From contig NZ_JRKO01000057.1 in assembly GCF_000763885.1 (NCBI RefSeq), forward strand, positions 1 to 32,034: a stretch of DNA of 32,034 bases, read 5' to 3'. This document shows positions 1 to 7,774 of this stretch, piece by piece; positions within the stretch are counted from its first letter, which is position 1, and each line of letters opens with the position of its first letter. The position numbers and the translations under genes were made by a program. The notes below the pieces were generated by a model, which made no database searches, was not told the DNA's origin, and worked only from the letters and a program-made list of their open reading frames with translations. This stretch comes from Paracoccus versutus (lineage in GTDB: Bacteria > Pseudomonadota > Alphaproteobacteria > Rhodobacterales > Rhodobacteraceae).

Positions 1-964
1 GGTCGGGGGCCGGCGTCGGGTCGGGGCGCAATTCGGCCAGCCTGTTTTGCGCGGCCTGGGCAAACTCGCCCTGCGGATAGCGGGCCAGGTAGTCCTGATA
101 GGCGGCGACGGTATTGGCCGCCGCGGCATCGGCCCACAGATCGCGGTCCGACTGCACCGCCCCCAGCGCATCGAGTCGCGCCTTGGCCGCCGCCGAGTAG
201 AGCCCGCCGGGGTAGCGGTCGAGATAGCCGCGATAGGCTGCCGCCGTATCCTCGGCCGCGGCCTTGGCCCAAAGGTCGCGGTCGGCGTCCAGCGGCCCGG
301 CCGGGGCATCGGCGTCCGGTCCGGCCGCGACCAGAACCAGCTGCGCATCGCCGCCCTCGGCCATCGCCAGCCGGTCGTCTGCGCCGACCACATCGCCGAC
401 CGAGGTGCCGGGCTTGAGCAGCGCCGCCGCCGCCGCGCTGGTCGCCGCGGGCGGCCCCGAGATCACCGTCACCCCCTTGGGCGGGGTCAGCGGGCCGATG
501 CCGTTCTCCAGCCCGGCCGCATGTTCCATTTCCGCCTCGTCCGAGCCGAGCAGCAGCACCGCGCCCGGCTGCGCCTGCTTGATCAGGTCCAGCACCATGG
601 ACAGCGGCACGCCCTGCGAGCCGGCGCCGACCAGGTCGGGCTTGTCGGCATCGGTGCCCATATACCAGCTGTCGCTGCCGCCATGCAGGAAGCGGCCGTT
701 CAGCAGCACGATCCGCGCGCCGGGGGAATCGTCGGGCCGGAGCAGGTCGGCCAGCGCCTGGCGCACGTCCTGGACCACCAGGTCGGCCCCGGCCACGGTG
801 CGGAACCCGGCCGCCTTCATCGCGGCAGAGGCGGCGCCGGCATCGGCATCGGCCAGTTCCGGCGCGTTCTGGTAGCGCGCATTGGCGATCACCACGCCGC
901 GGTTCTCGGCCAGGGCCGGTCCCGCCGCAAGCAGGGCGGCCAGAAAGAGCGACAGGTGACGCAT
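1..964 (-). CDS. Exported caspase-like (C14 fold) protein, probably inactive; C-terminus outside window
   Basis: The reading frame opens at 964 and runs off the left edge, giving about 321 residues. Residues 1-19 are a clear signal peptide ending in an ALA-type cleavage site, so the product is periplasmic or secreted. Residues 22-155 follow the caspase/metacaspase p20 plan: a VVIANARYQN strand where active members have VIGN..Y, and an LLNGRFLHGG segment with His94 where active members have the YSGHG histidine. Where the catalytic DACR cysteine is expected the sequence reads LLLGSDEAEM (137-146), with no cysteine, so peptidase activity is unlikely. Two 45-residue repeats follow (about 228-267 and 273-312, each starting DRDLWA and containing a YLxRYP motif), resembling the repeats placed after C14 domains in alphaproteobacteria. 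Family membership is inferred from pattern; the missing cysteine is seen directly. Confidence 0.75.
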   Translation of the reverse strand, partial: MRHLSLFLAALLAAGPALAENRGVVIANARYQNAPELADADAGAASAAMKAAGFRTVAGADLVVQDVRQALADLLRPDDSPGARIVLLNGRFLHGGSDSWYMGTDADKPDLVGAGSQGVPLSMVLDLIKQAQPGAVLLLGSDEAEMEHAAGLENGIGPLTPPKGVTVISGPPAATSAAAAALLKPGTSVGDVVGADDRLAMAEGGDAQLVLVAAGPDADAPAGPLDADRDLWAKAAAEDTAAAYRGYLDRYPGGLYSAAAKARLDALGAVQSDRDLWADAAAANTVAAYQDYLARYPQGEFAQAAQNRLAELRPDPTPAPD

Positions 965-1266
965 GGCTTTCTCCTTCATCGCGATGCTTCCTGGCCATAA
1001 GCGCCGGGCAGCGGAATCGTTCCCGGTTAGACGCGGCGCCCCAAGCCGGCAAGCGGGGCGCGGACACATGGGCGCGAGCGCCCGGCGCTTTCGGCAGGGC
1101 TTTGCCGAAGCAGGCCGCCGGATCGGCGGCGGGTCGGGGGGGAACCGGAAGCGGGCGCCGGGGATTGCGGGACCGGATGCCATGGGTGCATCCGCCGGGC
1201 GCGGGCGGACCCCGCGGATGGGACGCCAGCGCAACGGCGCAGCGTGGACGGGCAGGGGAGGCGCGG

Positions 1267-1290
1267 CCATTCCCCTGTTTTGGGGAATGG
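1267..1290. promoter_or_regulatory. Perfect 9-bp stem-loop
   Basis: CCATTCCCC and GGGGAATGG form a perfect 9-bp stem around a six-base TGTTTT loop. It lies between divergent genes, so it is not an obvious terminator; a regulatory or leader role is only inferred. Confidence 0.4.
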
Positions 1291-1403
1291 TGCCCCCCAG
1301 CCGCCAGTGCCAGAATGACCTGCGTCCGATCGGGCCGCGCGATTGTCGCGAAATCCCCTCTCACGTCCCGAGGACAGGCGGTTTATCGTAGCGAGTAATC
1401 GGC

Positions 1404-1459
1404 CCTTCGGCCGAAGGTAACGAAACGGCATGCGCGAGCTATACCCCGGTTCGCGCATG
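1404..1459. promoter_or_regulatory. Two dyads upstream of the Tat protein/kinase/regulator operon
   Basis: CCTTCGGCCGAAGG (1404-1417) is a perfect 14-bp palindrome. CATGCGCGA (1429-1437) is repeated inverted as TCGCGCATG (1451-1459) with 13 bases between. Both lie within 100 bases of the ATG at 1498 and could be sites for the operon's own LuxR-type response regulator; this is inference. Confidence 0.4.
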
Positions 1460-1497
1460 TCCTACCCACCGCTGTTTCCTGTCGGAGAGAGGACCAG

Positions 1498-2025
1498 ATG
1501 CGTCGCGCGATGAAGACCGTCCTGAGCAGAAGAGACCTTGTCCTGTTCGGATCAATGGCGGCCCTGGCGGCCGTTCTGCCCGCCCCGCGGCTTTTCGCCC
1601 GCCCGGCCGGGGCGATGCTGACGATCACCGAACCCTCGGGCAGGGTAAGGCAGCTCGAGGCCGAGGACATTGCCGCGCTGCCCTGGCAGCAGCTCATCAC
1701 GCAGACCCCCTGGACCGATGGCAAGCAGCAGTTCCGCGGCCCCTTCCTTCGCGACGTGCTGACCAGCGGCGGGATGACGCGGTCGGAACTGGCCGGGCGC
1801 AAGCTTCTGATGAAGGCGCTGAACGATTACGGCATCGTGCTTCCGGCCGACGATGCCTGGGATTACGAGCCCGTCCTGGCGCGCGAGATGAACGGCAAGC
1901 CCATGCGGGTGCGCGACAAGGGACCGCTCTGGCTGGTCTATCCGCGCGACCAGCGGCCGGACCTGCAGCTTGCCGTCATGGACGAACGCTGGATCTGGCA
2001 GCTGTTCGAGATCACCATCCTCTGA
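1498..2025 (+). CDS. Tat-exported sulfite-oxidase-fold (molybdopterin-like) protein without cysteine
   Basis: This 175-residue protein has a twin-arginine signal (SRRDLVLFG at residues 10-18, then a hydrophobic stretch to about residue 38). The remainder resembles the small 'oxidoreductase molybdopterin-binding' (SUOX) domain proteins of Rhodobacteraceae, with FRGPFLRDVL, an ALNDYG segment and KGPLWLVYP. True sulfite-oxidase-type enzymes bind the cofactor through a conserved cysteine; this protein contains no cysteine at all, so it is probably a non-catalytic binding or sensing module. A strong ribosome site (GGAGAGAGG, 1484-1492) supports the ATG at 1498. The stop overlaps the kinase start (TGATG), so the two are translationally coupled, suggesting it is the periplasmic input partner of the kinase (inferred). 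Confidence 0.8.
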   Translation: MRRAMKTVLSRRDLVLFGSMAALAAVLPAPRLFARPAGAMLTITEPSGRVRQLEAEDIAALPWQQLITQTPWTDGKQQFRGPFLRDVLTSGGMTRSELAGRKLLMKALNDYGIVLPADDAWDYEPVLAREMNGKPMRVRDKGPLWLVYPRDQRPDLQLAVMDERWIWQLFEITIL

Positions 2026-3449
2026 TGCGCCTGCGCGGTTCCCATTTCGCGCTCCTGACGATTGCCAGCTTTGTCCTGCTGTTCGTCTATTCCCTGTTCC
2101 AGCTGGTCAATATCGACCGCGCCTTTCGCGAAGAGATCGTCGAGCGCAACCTCTGGGCCGCGAACCAGGCGGATCGCGAGGCGCAGAACCTGATGCTGAC
2201 CCTTTACCGCGTCAGCCTGGACCGGGATGTCCAGGACGTGCTGCTGCGCTTCGAGATCCTCTACAGCCGCATCGCGCTGATGGCGGACCGGCCGCAGATC
2301 GACTATCTGCGCGCGATCGGCGCGGACGATCTGGTTTTCCAGGCCAAGAGCCTGCTGGAAGAACTGGACGGGGCCTTCATGGCCGAGGACTTCGACGCCA
2401 CCGATCTGGAGGTGCTGACGCCGCGCGTCGCCGTGCTTTCCTCGGTCCTGCGCGAGATCACCAACATCACCGCGCTGGACGAAAGGATCGACCGCCACGT
2501 CCGCCGCGAAGCCCTGCTGCAGATCATGCAATTGCTGCTGCTGGCCGTCGGCGGCGCCTTCCTGACCGGGGTGGTCATGGCCGGCCTTTTGTGGCGCAAC
2601 ATGCGCCGCTCCATGCGCGCGCAGGCGGAACTGCAAGCCCATCGCGCGGAACTGGAAAGGACGGTCGCCGCGCGCACGACCGAGCTGCAGGAGGCGCTGG
2701 AGGTCGAGCGCAGGGCCAAGGAGGTCTATCGCAGCTTCATCGTCACCGTCTCGCACCAGTTCCGCACGCCGGTTTCCATCATCCACATGATCGCGCAAAG
2801 ACAGCTGCGCGGCGAGGAAACGCCGCTTTCGGAAACGCTCAGGCGCAAGTTCAGCCGGATTCTGGACGCGGCGGAACGGCTTGAACGGCTGCTGAGCGGC
2901 TTTCTCGCCTCGGCCAGCGTCGAGGGCAAGGACATCGCGCTTTCGCGCCGCCTCGTCGATTTCAACGAGATCGCCCGGATCGCCGCCGAGCAGACCCGGC
3001 AAGCCAACCCGGACAGGGTGCTGGAGGTCGCCCTGTCGGACATGCCGCTGCTGGCGGATGCCGATCCCGTGCTGCTGGAGCAGGTGGTGCTGAACCTGCT
3101 GTCCAATGCGATGAAATATTCCGAAGCGCCGGCGCCGGTCCGGCTGGATACATGGCGCGACGGCGACCGGATCTTCTGCCGCGTCAGGGATCGCGGCGCG
3201 GGCATCCCGCCGGCGGCGCAGGGCGCGGTTTTCGACCGGTTCTATCGCGCACCGAATGTTCACCGATTGCCCGGAGTCGGGGTTGGCCTGAGCCTGGTTC
3301 GTGATATTGTCGCGCTGCACGGCGGCGAGGTCACGTTCACCTCGCGCCTGGGTGAGGGGTCGGAGTTCGTTGTCGCCGTGCCTGCCAAGGGGGATCACGT
3401 CGATGAATCGGGAGCGCGGGCCGGCGACCATTCTTTGTGTCGAGGATGA
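2025..3449 (+). CDS. Two-TM sensor histidine kinase
   Basis: The 474-residue membrane kinase has TM1 at about residues 8-28, a periplasmic helical region at about 30-165, and TM2 at about 167-190. A charged coiled-coil linker (195-235) leads to the HisKA domain, with the phospho-acceptor His244 in the H-box VSHQFRTP, and then to the HATPase domain with N-box LNLLSNAMKYS (about 357-366), G1 DRGAGIP (389-395) and G2 GVGVGLSLV (417-425). All motifs needed for autophosphorylation are present. It starts on the last base of the upstream stop codon and its 3' end overlaps the response regulator by 47 bases, so the three genes form one translationally linked unit. The periplasmic segment matches no sensor fold I recognise; the signal is unknown. 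Confidence 0.93.
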   Translation: MRLRGSHFALLTIASFVLLFVYSLFQLVNIDRAFREEIVERNLWAANQADREAQNLMLTLYRVSLDRDVQDVLLRFEILYSRIALMADRPQIDYLRAIGADDLVFQAKSLLEELDGAFMAEDFDATDLEVLTPRVAVLSSVLREITNITALDERIDRHVRREALLQIMQLLLLAVGGAFLTGVVMAGLLWRNMRRSMRAQAELQAHRAELERTVAARTTELQEALEVERRAKEVYRSFIVTVSHQFRTPVSIIHMIAQRQLRGEETPLSETLRRKFSRILDAAERLERLLSGFLASASVEGKDIALSRRLVDFNEIARIAAEQTRQANPDRVLEVALSDMPLLADADPVLLEQVVLNLLSNAMKYSEAPAPVRLDTWRDGDRIFCRVRDRGAGIPPAAQGAVFDRFYRAPNVHRLPGVGVGLSLVRDIVALHGGEVTFTSRLGEGSEFVVAVPAKGDHVDESGARAGDHSLCRG

Positions 3450-4041
3450 GCTGTTCATCCTCGAGGAATTGCAGGAGGAACTCGCGTCCAGGGGCTACAG
3501 GGTTCTGACCGCGCGCAACGGCGACGAGGCCGAGGCCATCCTGTCCCGAAGCCGGCCCGACATCGTGCTGTGCGACGTCATGCTGCCGGGCCGCAGCGGC
3601 TTCGAGCTGCTGAACGATCTGCGCGCCTCGGGCAGGCTGGCGGAAAGGACCGCCTTCATCTTCCTGACCGCGCTGTCGGATCGCGAGCCGCATCTGGCGG
3701 GGCTGCGCGCAGGGGCGGACGATTACCTGACCAAGCCGATCGACCTGGACCTGCTGCATCTCAAGATCGAGAACACCTTGGCCTTCGCGCAGCGGCTTCG
3801 CGAAGGCATGGTTCCCGCGGGCGAGCCGCTGGACGTGCGGCTTTCCCGGCGCGAGGAGCAGGTCTTGTCCTTGCTGGGGCAGGGCGAGCGGACCGGGGCC
3901 ATCGCCTCGCGGCTGGCGATTTCCGAGCATACGGTCAGCCATTATATCAAGGAGCTCTACCGCAAGCTCGGCATCAACAACCGCGCCGATGCCGCCCGCG
4001 TGGCGATCTCGCTGGGGCTCGGCACCACGAGCAAGGTCTAG
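3403..4041 (+). CDS. LuxR/NarL-type response regulator
   Basis: From the ATG at 3403, preceded by AAGGGGG (about 3387-3393), the product is 212 residues. The receiver domain (about 8-125) has the acidic pair Glu14/Asp15, phospho-acceptor Asp58 in LCDVMLPG, Thr89 and Lys111 (LTKP). A LuxR-type helix-turn-helix (about 145-207) includes LSRREEQVLSLL, IASRLAISEHTVSHYIKELY and KLGINNRADA. Upstream codons in the same frame reach 3301 but lie inside the kinase gene and lack a ribosome site. It is the cognate output of the kinase it overlaps. Targets are unknown; dyads at 1404-1459 are candidates. Confidence 0.93.
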   Translation: MNRERGPATILCVEDELFILEELQEELASRGYRVLTARNGDEAEAILSRSRPDIVLCDVMLPGRSGFELLNDLRASGRLAERTAFIFLTALSDREPHLAGLRAGADDYLTKPIDLDLLHLKIENTLAFAQRLREGMVPAGEPLDVRLSRREEQVLSLLGQGERTGAIASRLAISEHTVSHYIKELYRKLGINNRADAARVAISLGLGTTSKV

Positions 4042-4148
4042 CCGCCGCGCAGGCAAGGGCCCTCGGCCCGCCGGCTGCGGCGGAACGCCCCGGAATGGCG
4101 CAGTTTTCGCGATGGCCAAGCGCAGGCCCCAGGGCTAGAGTGGCGCCC

Positions 4149-4490
4149 ATGACCCAGAGCCTGCCGCCGTGCCCCGAATGTTCCTCCACCTATGCCTACC
4201 AGGTGGATGCCCTGCTTGTCTGCCCCGAATGCGGGCATGAATGGTCCCAGGATGCGGGATCCGAGCCCGCCGACGAGGTGCGCGACAGCGTCGGCAACGT
4301 CCTGAAGGACGGCGACACGGTGACGGTGATCAAGGATCTGAAGGTCAAGGGATCGTCCTCGGTGGTCAAGGTCGGCACCAAGGTGCGCGGCATCCGCCTG
4401 GTCGAGGGCGATCACGACATCGATTGCCGGATTCCGGGCATCGGGCAGATGGGCCTGAAATCGCAATTCGTGAAGAAGGTCTCGGAATAG
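4149..4490 (+). CDS. yjdM: YjdM/PhnA-family zinc-ribbon protein
   Basis: The 113-residue protein starts MTQSLPPCPEC. An N-terminal zinc ribbon is formed by Cys8/Cys11 and Cys25/Cys28 (two CPEC motifs), followed by the YjdM core with DSVGNVLKDGDTVTVIKDLK, VKVGTKVRGIRL and a C-terminal GLKSQFVKK. Length and motif order match the family formerly named PhnA, which is unrelated to phosphonoacetate hydrolase despite the shared name; its cellular role is unsettled. It lies 107 bases after the response regulator on the same strand with no obvious terminator between them, so it may be co-transcribed. Confidence 0.92.
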   Translation: MTQSLPPCPECSSTYAYQVDALLVCPECGHEWSQDAGSEPADEVRDSVGNVLKDGDTVTVIKDLKVKGSSSVVKVGTKVRGIRLVEGDHDIDCRIPGIGQMGLKSQFVKKVSE

Positions 4491-4542
4491 CCCGCCTGGG
4501 GCTGCGGGACCGCGGCTGCCGCCGGCCATGCGGAACGAAAAA

Positions 4543-4566
4543 GGGCAGGGCGGTCGCCCATGCCCT
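4543..4566 (-). terminator. Rho-independent terminator of scoAB
   Basis: Read on the minus strand, GGGCATGGGCG and CGCCCTGCCC form a GC-rich stem with one bulged base, followed directly by TTTTT. It lies about 110 bases beyond the scoB stop. On the plus strand it is also downstream of yjdM but lacks a T run there. Confidence 0.75.
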
Positions 4567-4678
4567 CTCTCCATCCCGAGGCGTGCCGTTCCGGCTTTCT
4601 CCGTTCGGCAAATACTCTCGGGGGTGAATTGCGGCTTTGCCGCAAGAGGGGGCAGACAGCCCCCTCCCGTCGCGGGCG

Positions 4679-5323
4679 TCACCCGACGATCGCCGCCTCG
4701 GTCGCGGCGCGCAGATCGGCCTCGCTGACGCCATCGGCCAGCTCGACGATGCGCAAGCCGCCCTCGACCACGTCCAGCACCCCCAGGTTGGTGATGATCC
4801 GGTCCACCACCCCCTGGCCGGTCAGCGGCAGCGTGCAGGACTTCAGCACCTTCGATTCGCCGTGCTTCGATGTGTGGTCCATCACCACCACCACCCGGCC
4901 CACGCCCGCCACCAGGTCCATCGCGCCGCCCATGCCCTTGACCAGCTTGCCGGGGATCATCCAGTTCGCCAGGTCGCCGTTCTCGGCCACCTCCATCGCC
5001 CCCAGGATCGCCATGGCGATCTTGCCGCCGCGGATCATCGCGAAGCTCTCGGCGCTGTCGAAATAGGCGGTCTGCGGCAATTCCGTCACCGTCTGCTTGC
5101 CGGCGTTGATCAGGTCCGGATCCTCTTCGCCCTCATAGGGAAAGGGGCCGATGCCCAGCATGCCGTTTTCCGACTGCAGCGTCACATGCACCCCCTCGGG
5201 GATATGGTTCGCCACCAGCGTCGGGATGCCGATTCCGAGGTTCACATACCAGCCGTCCTGCAGCTCCCGCGCGGCCCGCGCCGCCATCTGGTTCCGATCC
5301 CAGCCCTTGATTGCGGCGGCCAT
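4679..5323 (-). CDS. scoB: 3-oxoacid CoA-transferase, subunit B
   Basis: The 214-residue beta subunit of the succinyl-CoA:3-oxoacid CoA-transferase family moves CoA between succinyl-CoA and acetoacetate (or a similar 3-oxoacid) in the cytoplasm. The NLGIGIP segment (28-34) and the catalytic glutamate Glu52 in SENGMLGIGP are present, together with GGAMDLVAG, VMDHTSK and the late LPLTGQ and VVEGGL motifs. Length is normal. The ATG at 5323 shares its A with the stop of scoA (TGATG), giving obligatory co-expression. Substrate preference among short 3-oxoacids cannot be read from sequence. Confidence 0.94.
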   Translation of the reverse strand: MAAAIKGWDRNQMAARAARELQDGWYVNLGIGIPTLVANHIPEGVHVTLQSENGMLGIGPFPYEGEEDPDLINAGKQTVTELPQTAYFDSAESFAMIRGGKIAMAILGAMEVAENGDLANWMIPGKLVKGMGGAMDLVAGVGRVVVVMDHTSKHGESKVLKSCTLPLTGQGVVDRIITNLGVLDVVEGGLRIVELADGVSEADLRAATEAAIVG

Positions 5324-6060
5324 CACGCGGTCTCCTTCCTGCGGGTCGTGTCGAAGACGCGCGAGCGAGTCGTGCGCTGCTCGATGCGCTTTTCGTGGCT
5401 GCCCTGGACCAGGCGGTGGACATAGATCCCCGGCAGGTGGATGGCGTCGGGATCGAGGCTGCCCGTCGGCACGATCTCCTCGACCTCGCAGACGCAGATG
5501 CGCCCGCATTTCGCCGCCGGCACGTTGAAGTTGCGCGCGGTCTTGCGGAAGATCACGTTGCCGGTCTCGTCCGCCTTCCAGCCCTTGACGATCGACAGGT
5601 CGGCGACGATGGCGCGTTCCAGGATATAGGTCTGGCCGTCGAAATCCTTGTGTTCCTTGCCTTCGGCGACCACGGTGCCGACGCCGGTCCGGGTATAGAA
5701 GCCGGGGATGCCGGCGCCGCCCGCCCGCATGCGCTCGGCCAGGGTGCCCTGCGGGTTGAACTCCAGCTCCAGCTCGCCCGACAGGTATTGCCGCATGAAC
5801 TCGGCGTTCTCGCCGACATAGGAGGAGATCATCTTGCGGATCTGGCGCGAGTCGAGCAGCTTGCCCAGCCCGAAGCCGTCGACGCCGCAATTGTTGGAGG
5901 CGATGGTCAGGTCCCTGGTCCCCGCCCGCAGGATCGCCTCGATCGCGAGCTCGGGGATGCCGCAAAGCCCGAAACCCCCGGCCGCAATCAACATCCCGTC
6001 CCGCAACACTCCCTCAAGCGCAGACCCGGCGCTGGGATAAAGCTTGTTCGATCCTGTCAT
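5323..6060 (-). CDS. scoA: 3-oxoacid CoA-transferase, subunit A
   Basis: The 245-residue alpha subunit pairs with scoB, which follows with a one-base overlap. The glycine-rich CoA-binding loop GGFGLCGIP lies at residues 28-36, followed by SNNCGVDGFGLG, RQIRKMISSYVGEN, GTLAERMRAGGAGIPGF and YTRTGVGT, all standard for the family. The start at 6060 (MTGSNKLYPS) fits homologues; the frame stays open further upstream to 6180, but that stretch overlaps the operator-like repeats and reads as non-coding. Divergence from the PAS-LuxR gene suggests control by that regulator (inferred). Confidence 0.93.
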   Translation of the reverse strand: MTGSNKLYPSAGSALEGVLRDGMLIAAGGFGLCGIPELAIEAILRAGTRDLTIASNNCGVDGFGLGKLLDSRQIRKMISSYVGENAEFMRQYLSGELELEFNPQGTLAERMRAGGAGIPGFYTRTGVGTVVAEGKEHKDFDGQTYILERAIVADLSIVKGWKADETGNVIFRKTARNFNVPAAKCGRICVCEVEEIVPTGSLDPDAIHLPGIYVHRLVQGSHEKRIEQRTTRSRVFDTTRRKETA

Positions 6061-6135
6061 TCGCACGCCTCGATTTGATTGATCTCCGACGGTCGGCCTT
6101 CCCCTCCGCCACGACCGAGCTTGTCGCATGCGGCA

Positions 6136-6178
6136 GGAATACTCTATCCGTAGGAATACGTAGTCGAATAGGTATTCC
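6136..6178. promoter_or_regulatory. Repeated GGAATAC/GTATTCC operator-like motif
   Basis: GGAATAC occurs at 6136-6142 and 6153-6159 and its exact reverse complement GTATTCC at 6172-6178, directly against the ATG of the regulator at 6179. Spacing between site starts is 17 and 19 bases, close to two helical turns. The arrangement in a 118-base divergent promoter suggests binding by the adjacent LuxR-type regulator (inferred). Confidence 0.6.
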
Positions 6179-6757
6179 ATGCAACCAACCGTCCGCCAGC
6201 CCGCGGCCAGGGATTACGACAGTCTCGGCTTCCAGAACGCGCCCGATGCCACCCTGGTCCTGGCAGAGCGCGTGATCGTCCGCGCCAGCCTGATGGTCGA
6301 AACCGTCTTCGGCTGGACGCCGCAGGAGCTGGCGGGCCGATCCATGCGCTGCCTTTACCCCGGCCAGACCGATTTCGACCTGGTCGGCGAACGCGCCCGC
6401 AAGGCGCTGCGCGAGCGGCCGTTCTATCGCGACGAACGCTTCATGCGGCGCAAGGACGGACAGATCGTCTGGATGGAGGGGCGCGGGCGGACCATGGACC
6501 AGGCCGACCCGCACCGCCTGGCGATCTGGACCTACCGGCCGCTGGATTCCGCGGTCGGTGCCGACAGCCTGCTGACCGCGACCGAGAAGCGGATTGCCGG
6601 CTATCTGGTCAACGGTTTCACCAGCAAGGAGATCGCCAAATCGCTGGGCTGTTCGCCGCGCACGGTCGAGGTGCATCGCGCCAACATGATCCGCAAGATC
6701 GGGGTGCGCAACAGTTTCGAACTGGTGCGGCGGCTGCTCGACATTGGCGCAGGCTGA
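6179..6757 (+). CDS. PAS domain and LuxR-type helix-turn-helix regulator
   Basis: The 192-residue cytoplasmic regulator has an N-terminal PAS-like domain (about 20-118) with VETVFGWTPQELAGRS, FMRRKDGQIVWMEG and a LAIWTYRPL end strand. A LuxR helix-turn-helix follows (about 130-188) with LTATEKRIAGYLVNGFTSKEIAKSLGCSPRTVEVHRANMIRKIG. The PAS ligand is unknown. The ATG at 6179 touches the last repeat of the upstream motif, leaving no room for a ribosome site, so translation may be leaderless or the gene autorepressed at its own start. Position and divergence suggest control of scoAB. Confidence 0.85.
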   Translation: MQPTVRQPAARDYDSLGFQNAPDATLVLAERVIVRASLMVETVFGWTPQELAGRSMRCLYPGQTDFDLVGERARKALRERPFYRDERFMRRKDGQIVWMEGRGRTMDQADPHRLAIWTYRPLDSAVGADSLLTATEKRIAGYLVNGFTSKEIAKSLGCSPRTVEVHRANMIRKIGVRNSFELVRRLLDIGAG

Positions 6758-7148
6758 GCGGCATGGACAGCGGCCTGCGTCGGGTGCGGCTCAGGATATC
6801 GCCATCGCGGAGGTGGATCGTCCGGGGGGGACGGCAGAAATTTGCGCGGCTGAGGCCGTGGTGATGGCGGCGGGAGTCGGAATATGTTTGATTACATAAT
6901 TTTGGTTATCGGGGAAATTCAACCCTAGAGTGAAAGCCGATGAAACTCGCGATGTTCTGGAAGCTCGTTGAACTGGCGGCCCAAAAAGAACCTTTTGTCT
7001 CCGGAACAGCGGGTTATGCTGAAAGGTCCGCTGAAGATGCTGTCCTGTTCCGAGAATTCACTCGCCCCGGCTGCTGAGCGGCTGCCGCCATCCCCACACG
7101 ACCATTCGCGGGCCACAACAGCACACGCGTCGATCGCCAAAACGCATT
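6758..7148. other. Intergenic stretch, no supported gene
   Basis: A 45-codon frame (6940-7077) and several longer shadows exist but have no good ribosome site or recognisable family. An AT-rich patch at 6885-6925 may be a promoter relic. Confidence 0.4.
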
Positions 7149-7400
7149 TCGGGCGCATTCATGCCTTGCTTTGTGCAGGCGCGCCCTGCCCCAACGATCT
7201 TACACGCGATCATCCTTGAGGCCTGGCAGCCCTGCCTTTTCATGCAAGGGTTTCCTGCGCTTTGGGGTGTGCTGATGGATCATCCCCGCCTCGGGCGCCG
7301 CCCTGTGTTGACACCGCGACTGCTGGTGATTGACCGACCTGACGGCTGGGCCCGCAGCTTGCAGGGCCTGATCCGCTTGGGGTTTTCCTTCGCTCAGTAG
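7149..7400 (+). pseudogene. Decayed copy of the small protein family found at 8918
   Basis: The 3' part (up to the TAG at 7398-7400) reads EAWQPCLF, ALWGVLMDHPRLGRRPVLTP, LLVIDRPDGWARSLQGLIRL. This matches, segment by segment, SDWKPLIS, LWSEVIGHPILGNSSITTSQ and LIAINPGAGWARTVSRWYQL of the protein at 8918. The 5' part (ALLCAGAPCPNDLT, about 7155-7195) is in another frame, so a single-base shift near 7197 has broken it, and no start is evident. I associate the GHP...WARTxSR pattern with DUF6634, but that name is from memory. Confidence 0.55.
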
Positions 7401-7403
7401 CGC

Positions 7404-7774
7404 GCATTCGCTCCCTCACAGCTGAACGGCATCGCGCGCCAAATACGCGTGATCGAGGCCGCAGGCTATGTATCCATCGACCCGAAGATGCTGGAAGGTC
7501 TGCTTTCGGACTTCGCGCGAACTGTTCGCCTGATACATGCCTGCCGGCCACGCCCTGCCCGCTTGACTGAATCGCCCTATATCGGTTCTGGCCAGAGTAT
7601 AGACGACCGATCGCCAGGCTGAGATCTCGCGGGCGCCACGCGATTTCTCGGTCCGGGCCGGTTCGAAAACCCCGCCCGACCTGATCTTCCCCGGCGCCTG
7701 ATCGCCATCCCTCAAGCCTGCTGCCGCGACCGACCTTTCTTGGCCGACGGCCCCCTCATGACTGGAGTATCCCC
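7404..7774. other. Intergenic stretch with a coding-like relic
   Basis: A short plus-strand frame around 7420-7564 (LNGIARQIRVIEAAGY, LLSDFARTVRLIHA) looks codon-biased but has no start or recognised family. The rest upstream of the ATPase is featureless apart from its ribosome site, CTGGAG near 7762-7767. Confidence 0.35.

Larger units (their letters stand above)
965..1497. other. Divergent intergenic region
   Basis: Some 530 bases lie between the divergent caspase-like gene and the Tat protein/kinase operon. Open frames here have neither ribosome sites nor family features and look like GC-driven shadows. The region carries three dyads, listed separately. Confidence 0.6.

Noticed and set aside
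965..1460. Possible small genes in the divergent region
   Set aside because: The candidate frames are arginine/glycine-rich, lack ribosome sites and overlap on both strands, typical of GC-rich spacer.
6940..7077. 45-codon frame starting MKLAMFWKLVELAAQ
   Set aside because: No clear ribosome site, no neighbour support and no recognised family; kept only as a note in the intergenic entry.
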